Shown here piece after piece: positions 11,530-21,070 of a stretch of 64,000 nt of DNA. The translations under genes were made by a program, and so were the position numbers. Position 1 is the first letter of the stretch; the number at the start of each line of letters is the position of its first letter. The notes beneath the pieces are model-generated. The model saw only the letters and a program-made list of their open reading frames with translations. It was not told where the DNA came from and made no database searches. The stretch comes from Prorocentrum cordatum (taxonomy: Eukaryota > Sar > Dinophyceae > Prorocentrales > Prorocentraceae): the NCBI GenBank assembly GCA_963575745.1, contig CAUYUJ010011514.1, positions 245,509-309,508 of the forward strand, read 5' to 3'.

Positions 11530-11990
11530 GCCACTTGTAATTCTTTTAATAGTAATAAGAACAATACACATACTGTGACTCAGAATATTAATAATACTAT
11601 GACAAAGAAGACGGATCATACTAGCAATCGTACTACTAACGCTAATACTACTGGTACACATCATTGCAACAAGAAATAAGAAGCAACACTATCAATACGA
11701 AAACTAATCATATAAGAGTACTATTAATCATGCTTATACTGTTATCAATGCTAATAAGAGGAATGCGAATCCTATGACTAATACTAGAACAAAGAATATG
11801 AATAAGAGTAATACTAATCATAATAATAATACTAGTGATAATGATGATAAGAAGAAGAGGAGGGGGAAGAGGATGAGGATGAGGAGTAGGGGGAGGGGGA
11901 GGAGGAGGAGGAGGAGGAGGAGGAGGACGAGGAGGAGGAGGAGGAACAGGAGGAGGAGAAGGAGGAGGAGGAGGCAGAGGGGGATTTAAA
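11530..11990 (+). repeat. Degenerate AAT-rich block followed by a GGA run
   Basis: 11530-11860 matches the style of 10460-10860 (TAATACTA, AATAAGAG words) and passes into a GGA/GAG purine run at about 11855-11985. It is a compound microsatellite without coding signal. Confidence 0.6.
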
Positions 11991-12133
11991 CAAGTTAGGT
12001 GCGCTTCCGTCATATCTGACGTCCTACCCCTCGCTCCCATTCTTTACCATGGCGTAAATCTCCTTTCTATTCGCACAACCAGATGTTGCAACATGGCATA
12101 ACATCACATGGCTTAGCATGGTGTTCAAGATCA

Positions 12134-12860
12134 ACGCGTATCCTGACATAGCATGACGTGGCGACGCCCCAAAGTGGGGGTCTTTTGCGGCCCAGAACAT
12201 CAACGAATCGACACCGAATGTGTAATCACTTCCGATGGTTTTATCGGGAGGCCATTTTCTAGATGTTGGGGCCTACTTGGAAGGACCGAAAACCATGCCA
12301 TGGCATGGCGCTGGAAATAATGACGCCAGCGCTGCAGCGGGAACACGATTCGGAATGAGCGGAAGCGCGGAAATGAGGCCAGCGATGCAGCGGGAGCACG
12401 ATTCGGAACAAGCGGTAGCCCGAAAATGAGGCCAACGCATCAGCGAGAGCAGCATTTTGGAATAAACCAGCCGCGGAAACGCGAAAGTGAGGACGCGTAG
12501 CCTGACATAGCATGTCGTGGCGACGCCACAAAGTGGGGGGGATTCTGCGGCCCCCCAAATCAACGTATCGACACCGAATGTGTAATCGCTTCCGATGGTT
12601 TTTCGGGGGGGTATTTTCTAGAGTTTGGGGCATGTTTGGAATGACCGAAAACCATGCCGTGGCATGGCGCTGGAAATAATGACGCCAGCGCTGCAGCGGG
12701 AACACGATTCGGAATGAGCGGAAGCGCGGAAATGAGGCCAGCGATGCAGCGGGAGCACGATTCGGAACGAGCGGTTGCCCGGAAAATGAGGCCAGCGCTT
12801 CAGCGAGAACAGCAGTTGGGAAAGACCCAAGCGATAACCCACCTCCCAGGAACCCTGTGT
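12134..12860 (+). repeat. 359-bp direct duplication with internal sub-repeats
   Basis: ACGCGTA(T/G)CCTGACATAGCATG begins at 12134 and again at 12493, and similarity continues through TCGACACCGAATGTGTAATC, CCATGC(C/G)(A/G)TGGCATGGC and GCTGCAGCGGGAACACG to about 12800. Inside each copy a ~60-bp word with GATTCGGAA and ATGAGGCCAGCG is itself repeated. Open minus-strand frames across it are repeat artefacts. Confidence 0.85.
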
Positions 12861-12945
12861 GTAAAAAACCAGTACGCGAAGGGGAGCCGGACATTTCTCG
12901 GACGCCACCAGGGGAGAGAGGAGAGTAGTATTCATTGTTCAGTAA

Positions 12946-13222
12946 TTGTGGAGGAAGGAGGAGGAATAGGCGGATGAGGAAGAGAAGGAGGGGAGGAGGA
13001 GGAGGAGGAGGAGGAGGAGGAGGAGGAGGAGGCGGAGGAGGAGGCGGGGAGGAGGAGGAGGAGGAGAGGAAGGAGGAGGAGGAGGGGAGGAGGAGGAGGA
13101 GGAGGAGGAGGAGGAGGAGGAGGAGGAGGGGAGGACGGAGGAGGAGGAGGAGGAGGAGGAGGATGAGGAGGAGGAGGAGGAGGGAGGAAGAGGAGGAGTT
13201 GGAGGAGGAGGAGGAAGAGGGC
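12946..13222 (+). repeat. GGA/GAG purine array
   Basis: About 275 bases of GGA triplets with a few GGC and GAT variants, of the same type as at 9.7-10.5 kb. The complementary strand reads as poly-Pro/poly-Ser. Confidence 0.95.
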
Positions 13223-13249
13223 AAGCAGAAAGGCCAGAAGCCTCTTCGA

Positions 13250-14160
13250 TGCCTCTCGGAGTCTCTTCGTGTTGCTACCGAGAGCTGCTTGGAGTCCTCT
13301 TGGGGTGTCTTCGGGTCTCTTGGCAGTCCTGGGGGCCTCTTGGGGCGTCTTGGGTGCCCCTGGCGAGCCTCTTGGGGCCTCTTGGGGGTTCCTTGGGAGC
13401 CTCGTGGGGGCCTCTTGGGGGCCTCTTGGGGGCCTCTCGGGAGCCTCTTGGCGGTTCCTGGGCACCTCTTTGGGCCGTCTTGAAGCACCCTTGGGAGCTT
13501 CGGGGGCCATCTTGGGGCCATCTTGGAGGAGATCCTCAAAGGAGGCCGTAGTACAATAGGGTCTCCTCAGGAGGCCAAAACGTGGCCAACCTTTGTGGCA
13601 CAAGTCAATGATTTTGGGCTCTCTCGCCGATCTGTAAATATAACGGGGGACCGGGACTGAGGGGCCCCAGGCCGGCCCCCCGACCACAAATGCGGGGGAT
13701 TGGGCGCCGGGGCGATTCTTGGAGCGCCCAAATCGTTCCAAGGCGGGCCAAGAGGGGCCCAAGACTGCCGCAAGATGGCACAAAAGGGTCTCCGATCGCC
13801 GAACGATCGCTCCAAGACGCCCAAGATGGCCCCAGGATGGCCACAGAGGCCACCCAAGAGCCCAAGAGGCCTCCAAGAGCACCCCCAAAAGGGCCCCAAG
13901 AGGCCAAAATCGTCCCATTCCTTTGGGGAAGCGTATTTTTAGCATATACGGTTTTTCGGCCCTCACGGCGTTGAAAACGGCCTAAGAAGCCCCTCATAAT
14001 GCCCCAAGACAGCCCAAGAGGCCCCTAAGAGGGCCCCAATATGGCCCAGGAGAGTCCCAAGACGGCCCAAGAGGCGCCCAAAACAGCCCAAGAGCGCCTG
14101 AAGACGGCCACAAGAGGGGCCCGCGGGTAATTCAGCAGCGTGCCAGGAGAGCTCCAGGAA
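13250..14160. repeat. Two opposed blocks of CTTGGGGCC-type repeats
   Basis: 13260-13530 carries TCTTGGGGCCTCTTGG words in plus orientation, and 13725-14130 carries the complement (CCAAGAGGCCCC). The segment between (13560-13720) is ordinary sequence. The head-to-head arrangement could form an imperfect inverted structure. No gene is called. Confidence 0.65.
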
Positions 14161-14724
14161 GAGCTCAAGAGGGGGAACCCGAATTCACATATCGACCCTG
14201 CCCACCGAAGACGGCCCCCCTAACCGCCAGCAAGGCCCCGAGAGATTTCCAATATGCCCTCCAGGAGCACCCGAGGGGCTCTCCAAACACCACCCAGAAG
14301 CATCTGGAGGCTCCCATGCAGGCTCCAAACTCGACAAAATATTTCCGAAAAGCCTCCCACGAGACACCACACAACTTGTCAAAGAGGCTTCCAGCCTACG
14401 ACCCCGCGCGGCGGCGGGTTAGGCCAAATGCCAGTATACATAGATAGACGCACACATACACATGTATATATATATATATATATATGTATACATAGACATC
14501 CATCATATATGCATGTATATATACATATACTTCTACATGCACACACATATATATGAACACATATGCAAACTTAAATATATGTATCTAGATTGATTGATGT
14601 ATTCATCTATTTATGTATTCATTTAATTTTTCATGTATCTATTTATGTACGTATCTGTTTATTATTCATTATTTGTAATAAACACACACATACATATGTG
14701 TATATATACATACACACATATACG

Positions 14725-14772
<48 letters not shown>

Positions 14773-15060
14773 TATTTATATATATATAAATATATATATC
14801 GGAGTAGGCCTGGGGAGGGGGCCCGGGCCGGTGCCGTACCCCCCCATCCCAGGACTGCCCGGGTCCGCTCCCAAACACGCCACGACACGCCAGGAGGGCC
14901 CTAAAGATTGCCAAGACAGCCCCAAGAGGCCCAGGACACGCCGAAGATGGCCTCAGGACGGCCAACGACGCCGCCAAAACGTCCCAAGAGCGCCTCCAGA
15001 GACCCCTCCAAAGGGCCCCAGAAGCTGAACATCATCCATTTTCCGATGGCTTTTGAAGCA
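14161..15060. repeat. AT/AC microsatellite block and flanks
   Basis: 14445-14800 is ATAC/ATAT-rich with (TA)n cores near 14466-14486 and 14740-14795, the lowest-GC part of this area. 14800-15060 returns to GGCCCC-type degenerate repeats. No coding signal is seen. Confidence 0.7.
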
Positions 15061-15092
15061 TATTTGCGCTCTCGCATGTTCCGCCTCCCCAT

Positions 15093-15135
15093 CCGTAGCC
15101 ACCCCCCCCCTCTGGCTCAAGCCGCTCTGGCTCAA
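15093..15135 (+). other. Candidate doubled spliced-leader relic
   Basis: The dinoflagellate spliced leader has the halves CCGTAGCCA and TGGCTCAAG separated by TTT. Here TCCGTAGCCA is followed by a C-run and TCTGGCTCAAG, and then directly by CCGCTCTGGCTCAAG and ATG. The second piece matches the last 15 nt of the leader at 12 of 15 positions, with all three differences transitions. A full plus a truncated leader in tandem is the known signature of a gene re-inserted from a trans-spliced mRNA. Confidence 0.5.
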
Positions 15136-15457
15136 GATGGCCGAGCCGGCTTGCGCGGCCGCGGCCGGGGGCCTGCCCCTGGCCTCCGGCCTCCCCGCCC
15201 GCGGGGGTGGGGACGGAGGTCGGTCCTCCCTTTTCCTCCCCGCCCGCCAGGCCATGCCCCCGGGCGCCCCTGCCCGCGCCGCCATCGTGGCCCGTTGGCT
15301 TGCGGAGTCGCCTGCGGCCCGCCGCCGCCGCCAGCGGCGCGCGGCCGCCTGTCGCCGCGCGGCGCCGCCCCGGGGCTGGCGCCGCGGGCTGCCGCGGCGG
15401 CCGCCGGCGCGCCTGGCGCGGGCGGCGCTGCTTGGATGGCCGAGGGAGTTGTTGTAG
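15136..15457 (+). CDS. Small Ala/Arg-rich ORF behind the leader relic
   Basis: The frame starts with ATG immediately after the second leader-like TGGCTCAAG and runs 106 codons. The product begins MAEPACAAAAGG, is very rich in Ala, Arg and Pro, and has no domain I recognise. The third-position GC is extreme, so an open frame is weak evidence. The ORF ends inside the GGATGGCCGAG...TTGTTGTAG element that is repeated in inverse orientation at 27261. It could be a retrogene fragment or noncoding GC-rich sequence. Confidence 0.25.
15434..15457 (+). repeat. 24-bp dispersed element, left copy
   Basis: GGATGGCCGAG then GGAGTTGTTGTAG; the reverse complement with one mismatch is at 27261-27284. In both places GC-rich, Ala-coding sequence lies on the GGATGG side and AT-rich sequence on the GTAG side, so it may be the conserved end of a dispersed element. 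Confidence 0.6.
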
Positions 15458-15808
15458 TTGATACGATTTATAAGTAGCAGTATCCATATCTATAAGCAGC
15501 AGTATCCCTACTTATATGTCGGAGCAAGTGTACATTATCATTGTACTACCTTATAGCTGTTGACATGCTCAGAACATCATCCAGTAGATCAAGTAAGAGA
15601 TACCCACGGTTATATACCTCACATACGATCTCATATACCAAGGTTACAAGTGTGCCAAATAACTACTTTAAGTTAGCAAACCTCCGAAAGACACTGGAGA
15701 AGCCCACGCGTGGAAAAAACTCGCGGCAATGAGAAAACAGGAGGGGTTGGGAACAGAGGAGGGGAGGACAGCGAAGAAGGGGAAGAGGGGCGGGAAAACG
15801 ACGCACGT

Positions 15809-15958
15809 GGCGGCTCATCCGCTAGCGGGCGTTTTTCCCCCCATCGAGCAGGGGGCAGGAACGACGGTGATGATGATGACGGTGGTGTTGATGATGATGA
15901 TGATGATGATGGTGATGAGGAGGACGAGCGGGTAATCCGCTGCAGCGGCTGATCCGCT
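15809..15958 (-). repeat. Stem-loop group P1 (downstream of gene e)
   Basis: Two adjacent 15-nt hairpins, AGCGG-GTAAT-CCGCT (15927-15941) and AGCGG-CTGAT-CCGCT (15944-15958), follow a looser copy near 15809. On the plus strand T8 follows directly, so on the gene strand an A8 tract sits between the end of gene e and the hairpins. A GAT run lies between the loose copy and the pair. Confidence 0.75.
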
Positions 15959-15984
15959 TTTTTTCCAGATGATTTTCTCCGCGT

Positions 15985-17903
15985 TCAATGGATCACCGCG
16001 AGCGTGTTGTCGCTCTTGAGGAAACAGCCAGTCGCCTTGCGCGCCCCCTCGGGCAAAAGGAGCTTAGTCTGTCCCGTTTTAGCCCAGATAGAATATCCGC
16101 CGAGAGGCTCACGGCGCACCAGCGCAAGAGTTCCCACGATCAGCGCTAGAACGCCACCTACGGACGCGCACGCTTGAATCTCAACTGCCGCGTTTTGAAC
16201 GAAACCACGCTGCCAACTCTGAGCAGGAAGCCCCGCCATCTCATCTGCTCGGACACGACGCAAAACTGGCCACACTTGTCGGACAGCGGCTGGCTCACAG
16301 CCACAGGCTCGCACAATTCGGTCATCCTGACTTTGTCCATCGATGGAAACACCTTGGCGAGAAGCTGCTGGACCGAACTCTTCTCGAACGCTGCCGTGTT
16401 TGCGATGTGAGTCATTGATTGCTTCACGATCTTGTTTCTTTCGAGAAATATATAGTCCTCCTGGTCTGACACGGCGTGCCACTGATAATGGTGTTTTGGG
16501 GCGATGGCATTGACGTGATACGCAGCCTTGTGCGCGTCAAGAAAACGGCCAACTGCACGCTGCATGGTATCTTTGATAGCCAATGGCGTGGAATAGTGCT
16601 TTGCCTCGGTGATGCTGTCCAGAACTTCGCACAGACGAAAGTAGCTCTGGCGCTCAAGCTGGTTCTTATGCACGGGGGCGTGCTCAGCGAGAAAATATCG
16701 GATGAACGGGTATGCAGACAATAGTTCAGATGCCCCCGCGCGAAACGTACCACCTGATTTCCACGCCTTCTCCCGAGACTCGTTGAATAGCTCAGCGAAC
16801 TCGCTCCTGGTTAACCCTCCAGCGCTCCAGTGCCAGTCTGCCTCGGCGAACGTCTTGAGCACGCGGAAGGAAAACCCAGGGGTGCACTCATGAATCGCAT
16901 TCAAAAGCAAACCACGTTCAATATTTACGATGCCGCCTGCCAAGCACACGTGCATGCAATCGCGCAGAAGGCGAGAGTGCGGGATCACGTGCGGACGGAG
17001 ATCCCCGTCGGCCAGGGCGCCGTGCTCATCCAAAGAGAACCCCGTCGTTGTCTGTGGCGTTTTCAACGGGCCCCTGCGCCTGCGCACCTCATCCAGGATG
17101 TCGTGCGTGCGCCAGACGTCCTCGTCTGTCATCGGGTCGAACTGCGAGGGGTCAGAGCGCGAGACATCGACCAGGTACGTGCCAGTCTGATGAATGGCCG
17201 GCGAATCAGTCACGCCATCTTTGCTCAGCTTCACTACGTTCTTGCAGGATCGAAGGAAGCTTTCGTCGCAACTTCGCCCCCGAGCAAACGCTGAAACTTA
17301 GAATGCATAATCCTTGGTTGGCCACCGCGCGACGCGCTGACTCCAGCCGTGGACGCGCTGTCGGTCCCGAGCAGGAGGGAACGCAGGAGCGCCCTGGCCG
17401 CGGCTGGGAAGCCTCCCTGAAGATCTTTAGCAGTGGTGGCGCGCAGCGCGCCAACGGGCAGCCATGCATCGCAGATAGCGCCCCATCTCAAGTATGCCGA
17501 TATACCAGCACGTGGCCTTTCGCTCGTTGTTCAATCTCAAAACATCGCCAGGTACTACGTCATCTATGTAGAGCGCCAGGCGCCACGGCCTGTCAAAACT
17601 ATTTGGCGACTTCGCCACTGCGTTCTCAAACTCCTCCCTGAAGCCCGCGCGCTGTGCGGTGCACGTCGGGAGGAGAAACTGATACTTGGCAATGGTCCAT
17701 TCAAAGGCGTCGCCGCCTCGTTTTTGCAGGGCCAGCTGAACGAGAACGTCCCCAGTGAACGTATCCACGCACTCCCGCGCATCTCGCCGAGACGCCGCTT
17801 CATCGCCCCCCAGCGCGGCAAGCGCCGCTACGACGTCGCTCTCGCTGAAGTTCCGCCTGCTCAGCATATCGAGGATCCTCCGTCGTTTCGCGAGTGGCTC
17901 CAT
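15985..17903 (-). pseudogene. Gene e: KHHY-type transposase-like protein, frame-broken
   Basis: I recognise a dinoflagellate multicopy family of probable transposon origin. From the ATG at 17903 (MEPLAKRRRILDML) the frame includes RPWRLALYIDDVVPGDVLR and RKATCWYIGILEMG. It then shifts near 17490 to WLPVGALRATTAKDLQGGF and RIMHSKFQRLLGGE, and shifts again near 17240, where a Cys-containing segment normal for the family seems deleted. The long piece 17234-16158 follows with DPMTDEDVW, YPFIRYFLAEH, AIAPKHHYQWH and ERNKI. A last shift near 16210 restores a C-terminal frame ending at 15985 (SIWAKTGQTK). At least three breaks make it a pseudogene unless introns account for some. The catalytic chemistry of the family is not established to my knowledge. 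It is the leftmost member of a five-gene minus-strand series. Confidence 0.7.
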
Positions 17904-18100
17904 GGCCGACAAGGCGAGCGGGGAGGCGGCGAATAGGGGGAGGGGAAGTGGGGCGCGGGACGGCGCGCCGACCACCCGAAGCTGAAACGGCTGCGATGAT
18001 GAGATGGTGGAGCAGCAGCAGCAACGTCAGGAAGAGGAGGAGGGGGGGCGAGGGGAGGGGGTGGGGATAGGGCCCTTCACCCCCCCCTCCCCTCCTCCTC

Positions 18101-18116
18101 CTCGTTCCGGAACGAG
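18101..18116. repeat. 16-bp perfect palindrome
   Basis: CTCGTTCCGGAACGAG is perfectly self-complementary and is extended by C/T-rich sequence on the left and a G-run on the right, so the potential stem is longer. It lies upstream of gene e. Confidence 0.75.
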
Positions 18117-18149
18117 GGGGGGGAAGAGGCGGGGGGGGGGGGGGGGGGG

Positions 18150-18268
18150 GCGGAGGAGTTGGAGCAGGGATGTTCTAGGGGCCGCTGCGACCAGGGATGT
18201 TTCGGCGGCCCCTGGAACATCCCTGCTCGCAGCGGCCCCTGAAACATCCCTGTTCCAACTCCTCCGCC
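18150..18268. repeat. Long near-perfect hairpin (57-bp arms)
   Basis: The left arm (18150-18206) and right arm (about 18211-18268) are reverse complements with about six mismatches. Both contain GGAGGAGTTGGA, CAGGGATGTT and GGGGCCGCTGCGA on the appropriate strand. The loop is only a few bases. A run of about 19 G residues abuts the left arm. Within each arm CAGGGATGTT occurs twice. It lies between gene e and the P2 hairpins, so it could be in the gene e 5' region. Confidence 0.8.
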
Positions 18269-18443
18269 TCCTCCTCCTCCTCCCCCTCGTCCTCCTCCGC
18301 CGCTTCCCGCTGCGCCTCCTCGTCTGTCTCCTCTCCCTCTTCCTCAGGAGACAGAGGCGCGGCATGGAAGTGCGGGGGGTGAGAGAGAGGCCCGCTGAGC
18401 GGTTGAACCGCTGCTGCATCTTAAAAATATTAGCAAGATGACT

Positions 18444-18474
18444 AGCGGATGATCCGCTGGGCGGTTAATCCGTT
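18444..18474 (-). repeat. Stem-loop pair P2 (between genes d and e)
   Basis: AGCGG-ATGAT-CCGCT (18444-18458) and GGCGG-TTAAT-CCGTT (18460-18474, imperfect stem). On the plus strand a run of T residues follows and a second T-run lies at about 18486, so on the coding strand A-tracts precede the pair. Confidence 0.75.
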
Positions 18475-18625
18475 TTTTTTTCCCGATTTTTTTTTCTTCC
18501 GAAGCGCATCCGTCCATTGAAGTTGTTGCCCCCGAGCGCTACAAACTGAGCGTTGCCCCGAGCTCGCGTTGCGCCCCTACGAACCCCTAAAGACTAGCTA
18601 GTGCAGTCGGGGCTCGGTGGTTCGC

Positions 18626-18662
18626 ATGCCGTCCGTAGCACTACACGCGACATGGCAAAGTG
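18626..18662 (-). repeat. 37-bp element downstream of gene d
   Basis: ATGCCGTCCGTAGCACTAC followed by ACGCGACATGGCAAAGTG matches 23421-23457 at 33 of 37 positions. Both copies lie 90-140 bases beyond the stop codon of a minus-strand gene (d and a), consistent with a shared 3' UTR or processing signal. Confidence 0.75.
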
Positions 18663-18799
18663 AAGGGCCAATCGGACGCTGGGTGAATCCATGCAGCCCC
18701 GCGTCGGCAGGGCGGATCCTGAAGCCAAAGCTGGCGGCGCACCACGTGGTAAGTTGCCCCCGCGGTGTCTGGAGACGCAGACGAGCAGAGCCCATGTGC

Positions 18800-20350
18800 T
18801 CACATGGCGCCCCCGTTCGGAACATTGTTCTTCGCAGTGGTCAGCAGCTTGGAAAGGGGCGCGGCAGCTTCGACCAAACTCTTCACAAGAGTGTCCACTT
18901 CAGTCACCGTTGTCTTCACCTCGCCCCCCATGCCACGCTCGTCGTGGACCTTCTTGAACTCGGAGTAAAGCTTGTCAAGCTCCTTGAGCCTAGTCTTGGC
19001 TGGATCGATGCCGTGCTTCGGCGCGTGCTTCGACATCGGGTCCTTGAGGTCTCGATCGAGAGAGATCCTGGGCTTCTCGATCTTGACCAAGGCGCGGGTC
19101 GCGAGGGCCACGTTCTTATTGGCAAGTTTGTTCTTCTCTTGCTCGAGCTTCCTCTGTTTCGCCTGCAGGGCCTTCTCATCCTTAGATTTCGAGTCCGAAT
19201 CCGAGTTCGAGTTCGAGGACGCTGCGCGCTTTTTGGACTTCTTGTCCTTCTTATCCTTCTTGTCCTTCTTATCGTCCTTCTTGGACTTCTTCGACTTCTT
19301 GCCCTTCTTATCCTTGTGAGATTTCTTGTCCTTCTTGGACTTATTGTCCTTCTTCTTGCCCGAGTCGCCATCCGGATCGGACGAGTCGCTCTTGTGCTGC
19401 GTCGGTTGCGTCGGAGGCGGCGGAGTCAACGCCTTGGCATTCGCTTTCAACTCCTGCGCCTCGGCGCGGGCGAGCTGCTCGATTGTCTTCGAGTAGCCGC
19501 CCCTGATGTCCACGCGGTGGCGCGTTCCGAGAACCTTGTGCTCCTCGGTGTCTTTGCACTCCCTCTCGATGCGGTCAGCGTCGAATCCACGCGTGGCGTA
19601 GACTGACAACGGCAGATGCTCCCCGCCCACTTGGGCAACCTCCTGCTCGATCCGAGTCGTCGTGAGAGTCTGGGCGAACAGCTCCTCAAGCTGGTCCTTG
19701 CCAGCCTTCTCCTTTGCGTCCTGCCAGAACTTCGCTTGCACTGAGGGGCCCGGCCTCCTAAAGCTGGCGGGCGGCCGCGATCCAAACAAGCGGCTCAACT
19801 GCGCCCCGCGCGCGTTGCACTTGTCGCGCTTCCACGGGCCGCTGGATTTCCCCACCATTGGTGCCCTCAGGACATCGACCTCTTGCTTGCACCTGTAGCA
19901 CGTTGGGTTTGACGGCTGGTTCCTGACCTCTGGGGCCTGCCAGGCGAAGCGCTCATTCTTGGACGCGGGACCGTTGCCTGGCGCCGCCGTCGCGGAACCA
20001 GTTTCTGGCACCGCCGTCGCGGAACCAGTGTTTGCGGCAGGGGCCGCAGGGGCTTCGCCTCCGACGGGGGGCACCTCGGAAGAGACAGCAGCCCCAGACG
20101 AGGCAGCGTCGTCGCCATCGGGCGCCCCGCCCTCGAAGTCACCCAAGTCGGCCACCTCGGCGGGGGCCCCGAGCGCCAACGCCGTCGCCGTCAAGCTAAC
20201 GGCAGTCTCCGAGTCAGAGGCAACCGACTCTGGCGCTTTGTACTTCGACCGCCAGGCTTTCGTGGCGTCGTTCGCCATCGCGATGTCCTTGGCCGCGCCC
20301 TTGGCCTTGCCTTTGGCCTTGGGGGCGGGGTCCGCGGCAGGCGGCGGCAT
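18800..20350 (-). CDS. Gene d: dinoflagellate zinc-finger/Lys-rich family protein, 516 aa
   Basis: I chose the ATG at 20350 (MPPPAADPAPKAKGKAKG) because the frame upstream runs into the CGATAA repeat block. Order: a Lys/Ala- and Ala/Pro-rich N-terminus; CYRCKQEVDVLRAPM with KRDKCNARGAQLSRLFG, a probable CxxC...CxxxG zinc-binding unit; the conserved block VQAKFWQDAKEKAG...EHLPLSVYATRGFDADRIE...HKVLGTRHRVDI; a long KKDKKDKK-type basic low-complexity tract; and a C-terminal segment with a possible coiled coil (KTRLKELDKLYSEFKKVHDE). The zinc-finger plus PLSVYATRGFD block is a multicopy dinoflagellate family I recognise but cannot assign a function. The frame is intact. It is flanked by hairpin pairs P3 upstream and P2 downstream. 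Confidence 0.75.
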   Translation of the reverse strand: MPPPAADPAPKAKGKAKGAAKDIAMANDATKAWRSKYKAPESVASDSETAVSLTATALALGAPAEVADLGDFEGGAPDGDDAASSGAAVSSEVPPVGGEAPAAPAANTGSATAVPETGSATAAPGNGPASKNERFAWQAPEVRNQPSNPTCYRCKQEVDVLRAPMVGKSSGPWKRDKCNARGAQLSRLFGSRPPASFRRPGPSVQAKFWQDAKEKAGKDQLEELFAQTLTTTRIEQEVAQVGGEHLPLSVYATRGFDADRIERECKDTEEHKVLGTRHRVDIRGGYSKTIEQLARAEAQELKANAKALTPPPPTQPTQHKSDSSDPDGDSGKKKDNKSKKDKKSHKDKKGKKSKKSKKDDKKDKKDKKDKKSKKRAASSNSNSDSDSKSKDEKALQAKQRKLEQEKNKLANKNVALATRALVKIEKPRISLDRDLKDPMSKHAPKHGIDPAKTRLKELDKLYSEFKKVHDERGMGGEVKTTVTEVDTLVKSLVEAAAPLSKLLTTAKNNVPNGGAM

Positions 20351-20563
20351 CGGCGCCAACTGCAGCGACGTATGCGCCGCGAGAGGCGAGAGTGGGCACG
20401 GGGGGCAGAAGCCTGCGCGCGCTGCCGAGCAAAACGGCTGCGAATGGAAGCGTGAAGGAGGCGGAGGTGGTTTGCGGTTCAGGGTGGTTGAGGTTGGAGA
20501 TCGAGGGTGGCGGGGGGGGGGGGGGCCAAGCTGATTGACACCGCGAAGGAAACCCGAAAGCAT

Positions 20564-20868
20564 CCGATAACATCCGATAGCATCCGATAACATTTCGATA
20601 ACGGTTATCGGAGGTCACGCTAACGCACGATAACATCCGATAACAGTCACCGATAACATCCGATAACAACGTTATCGGAGCCACTTTCGGCTCCGATAAC
20701 CGTTATCGGCGTTATCGGGCGTTATCGGGCGTTTGCTCGATGTTATCGGCTCTTTATGCGCTGCCGGTAACAAAGTGTTATCGGCGTTATCGGTTGTTAC
20801 CGGGCGCTCCGATAACACCGTTATCGAAACGTTATCGGTCGTTATCGGTTATTATCGGTTGTTATCGG
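20564..20868. promoter_or_regulatory. Iteron-like block: 22 copies of CGATAA/TTATCG
   Basis: In 305 bases there are 9 exact CGATAA and 13 exact TTATCG, usually as CCGATAAC or GTTATCGG. Forward copies dominate on the left and reverse copies on the right, and several form local palindromes such as CCGATAACCGTTATCGG (20693-20709). The block lies between the P3 hairpins and the start of gene d, where a promoter or a protein-binding control region would be expected. The density cannot be chance; the bound factor is unknown. Confidence 0.85.
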
Positions 20869-20873
20869 TTCGT

Positions 20874-20907
20874 GGCGGATGATCCGCCGATTAGCGGGTG
20901 AACCGCC
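20874..20907 (-). repeat. Stem-loop pair P3 (between genes c and d)
   Basis: GGCGG-ATGAT-CCGCC (20874-20888) and AGCGG-GTGAA-CCGCC (20893-20907). The closing pair is G-C here instead of the A-T of P1. No A-tract is seen on the gene c side. Confidence 0.75.
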
Positions 20908-21070
20908 CTTGACAACGATCCAGGACGATGAGCGCACAGACGATGGTGCGAAGGTCTGCTGGTGCATCCAGCGATCGATTGCCGTCCGCAGATTGCGCCC
21001 GACGCGAGCGCGCGAAGCGAGGGGCCGACGCGCGTGGCCAAAACTCAGAGGTTCACCAGCAACATCTCGA

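Noticed and set aside
15434-15457. tRNA-Leu-like start (GGATGGCCGAG)
   Set aside because: No B box or acceptor stem follows; the downstream sequence is AT-rich and unrelated to tRNA.
15957-15970. Rho-independent terminator (GC hairpin followed by T8 on the plus strand)
   Set aside because: The genes are on the opposite strand and the genome is nuclear eukaryotic; bacterial termination does not apply.
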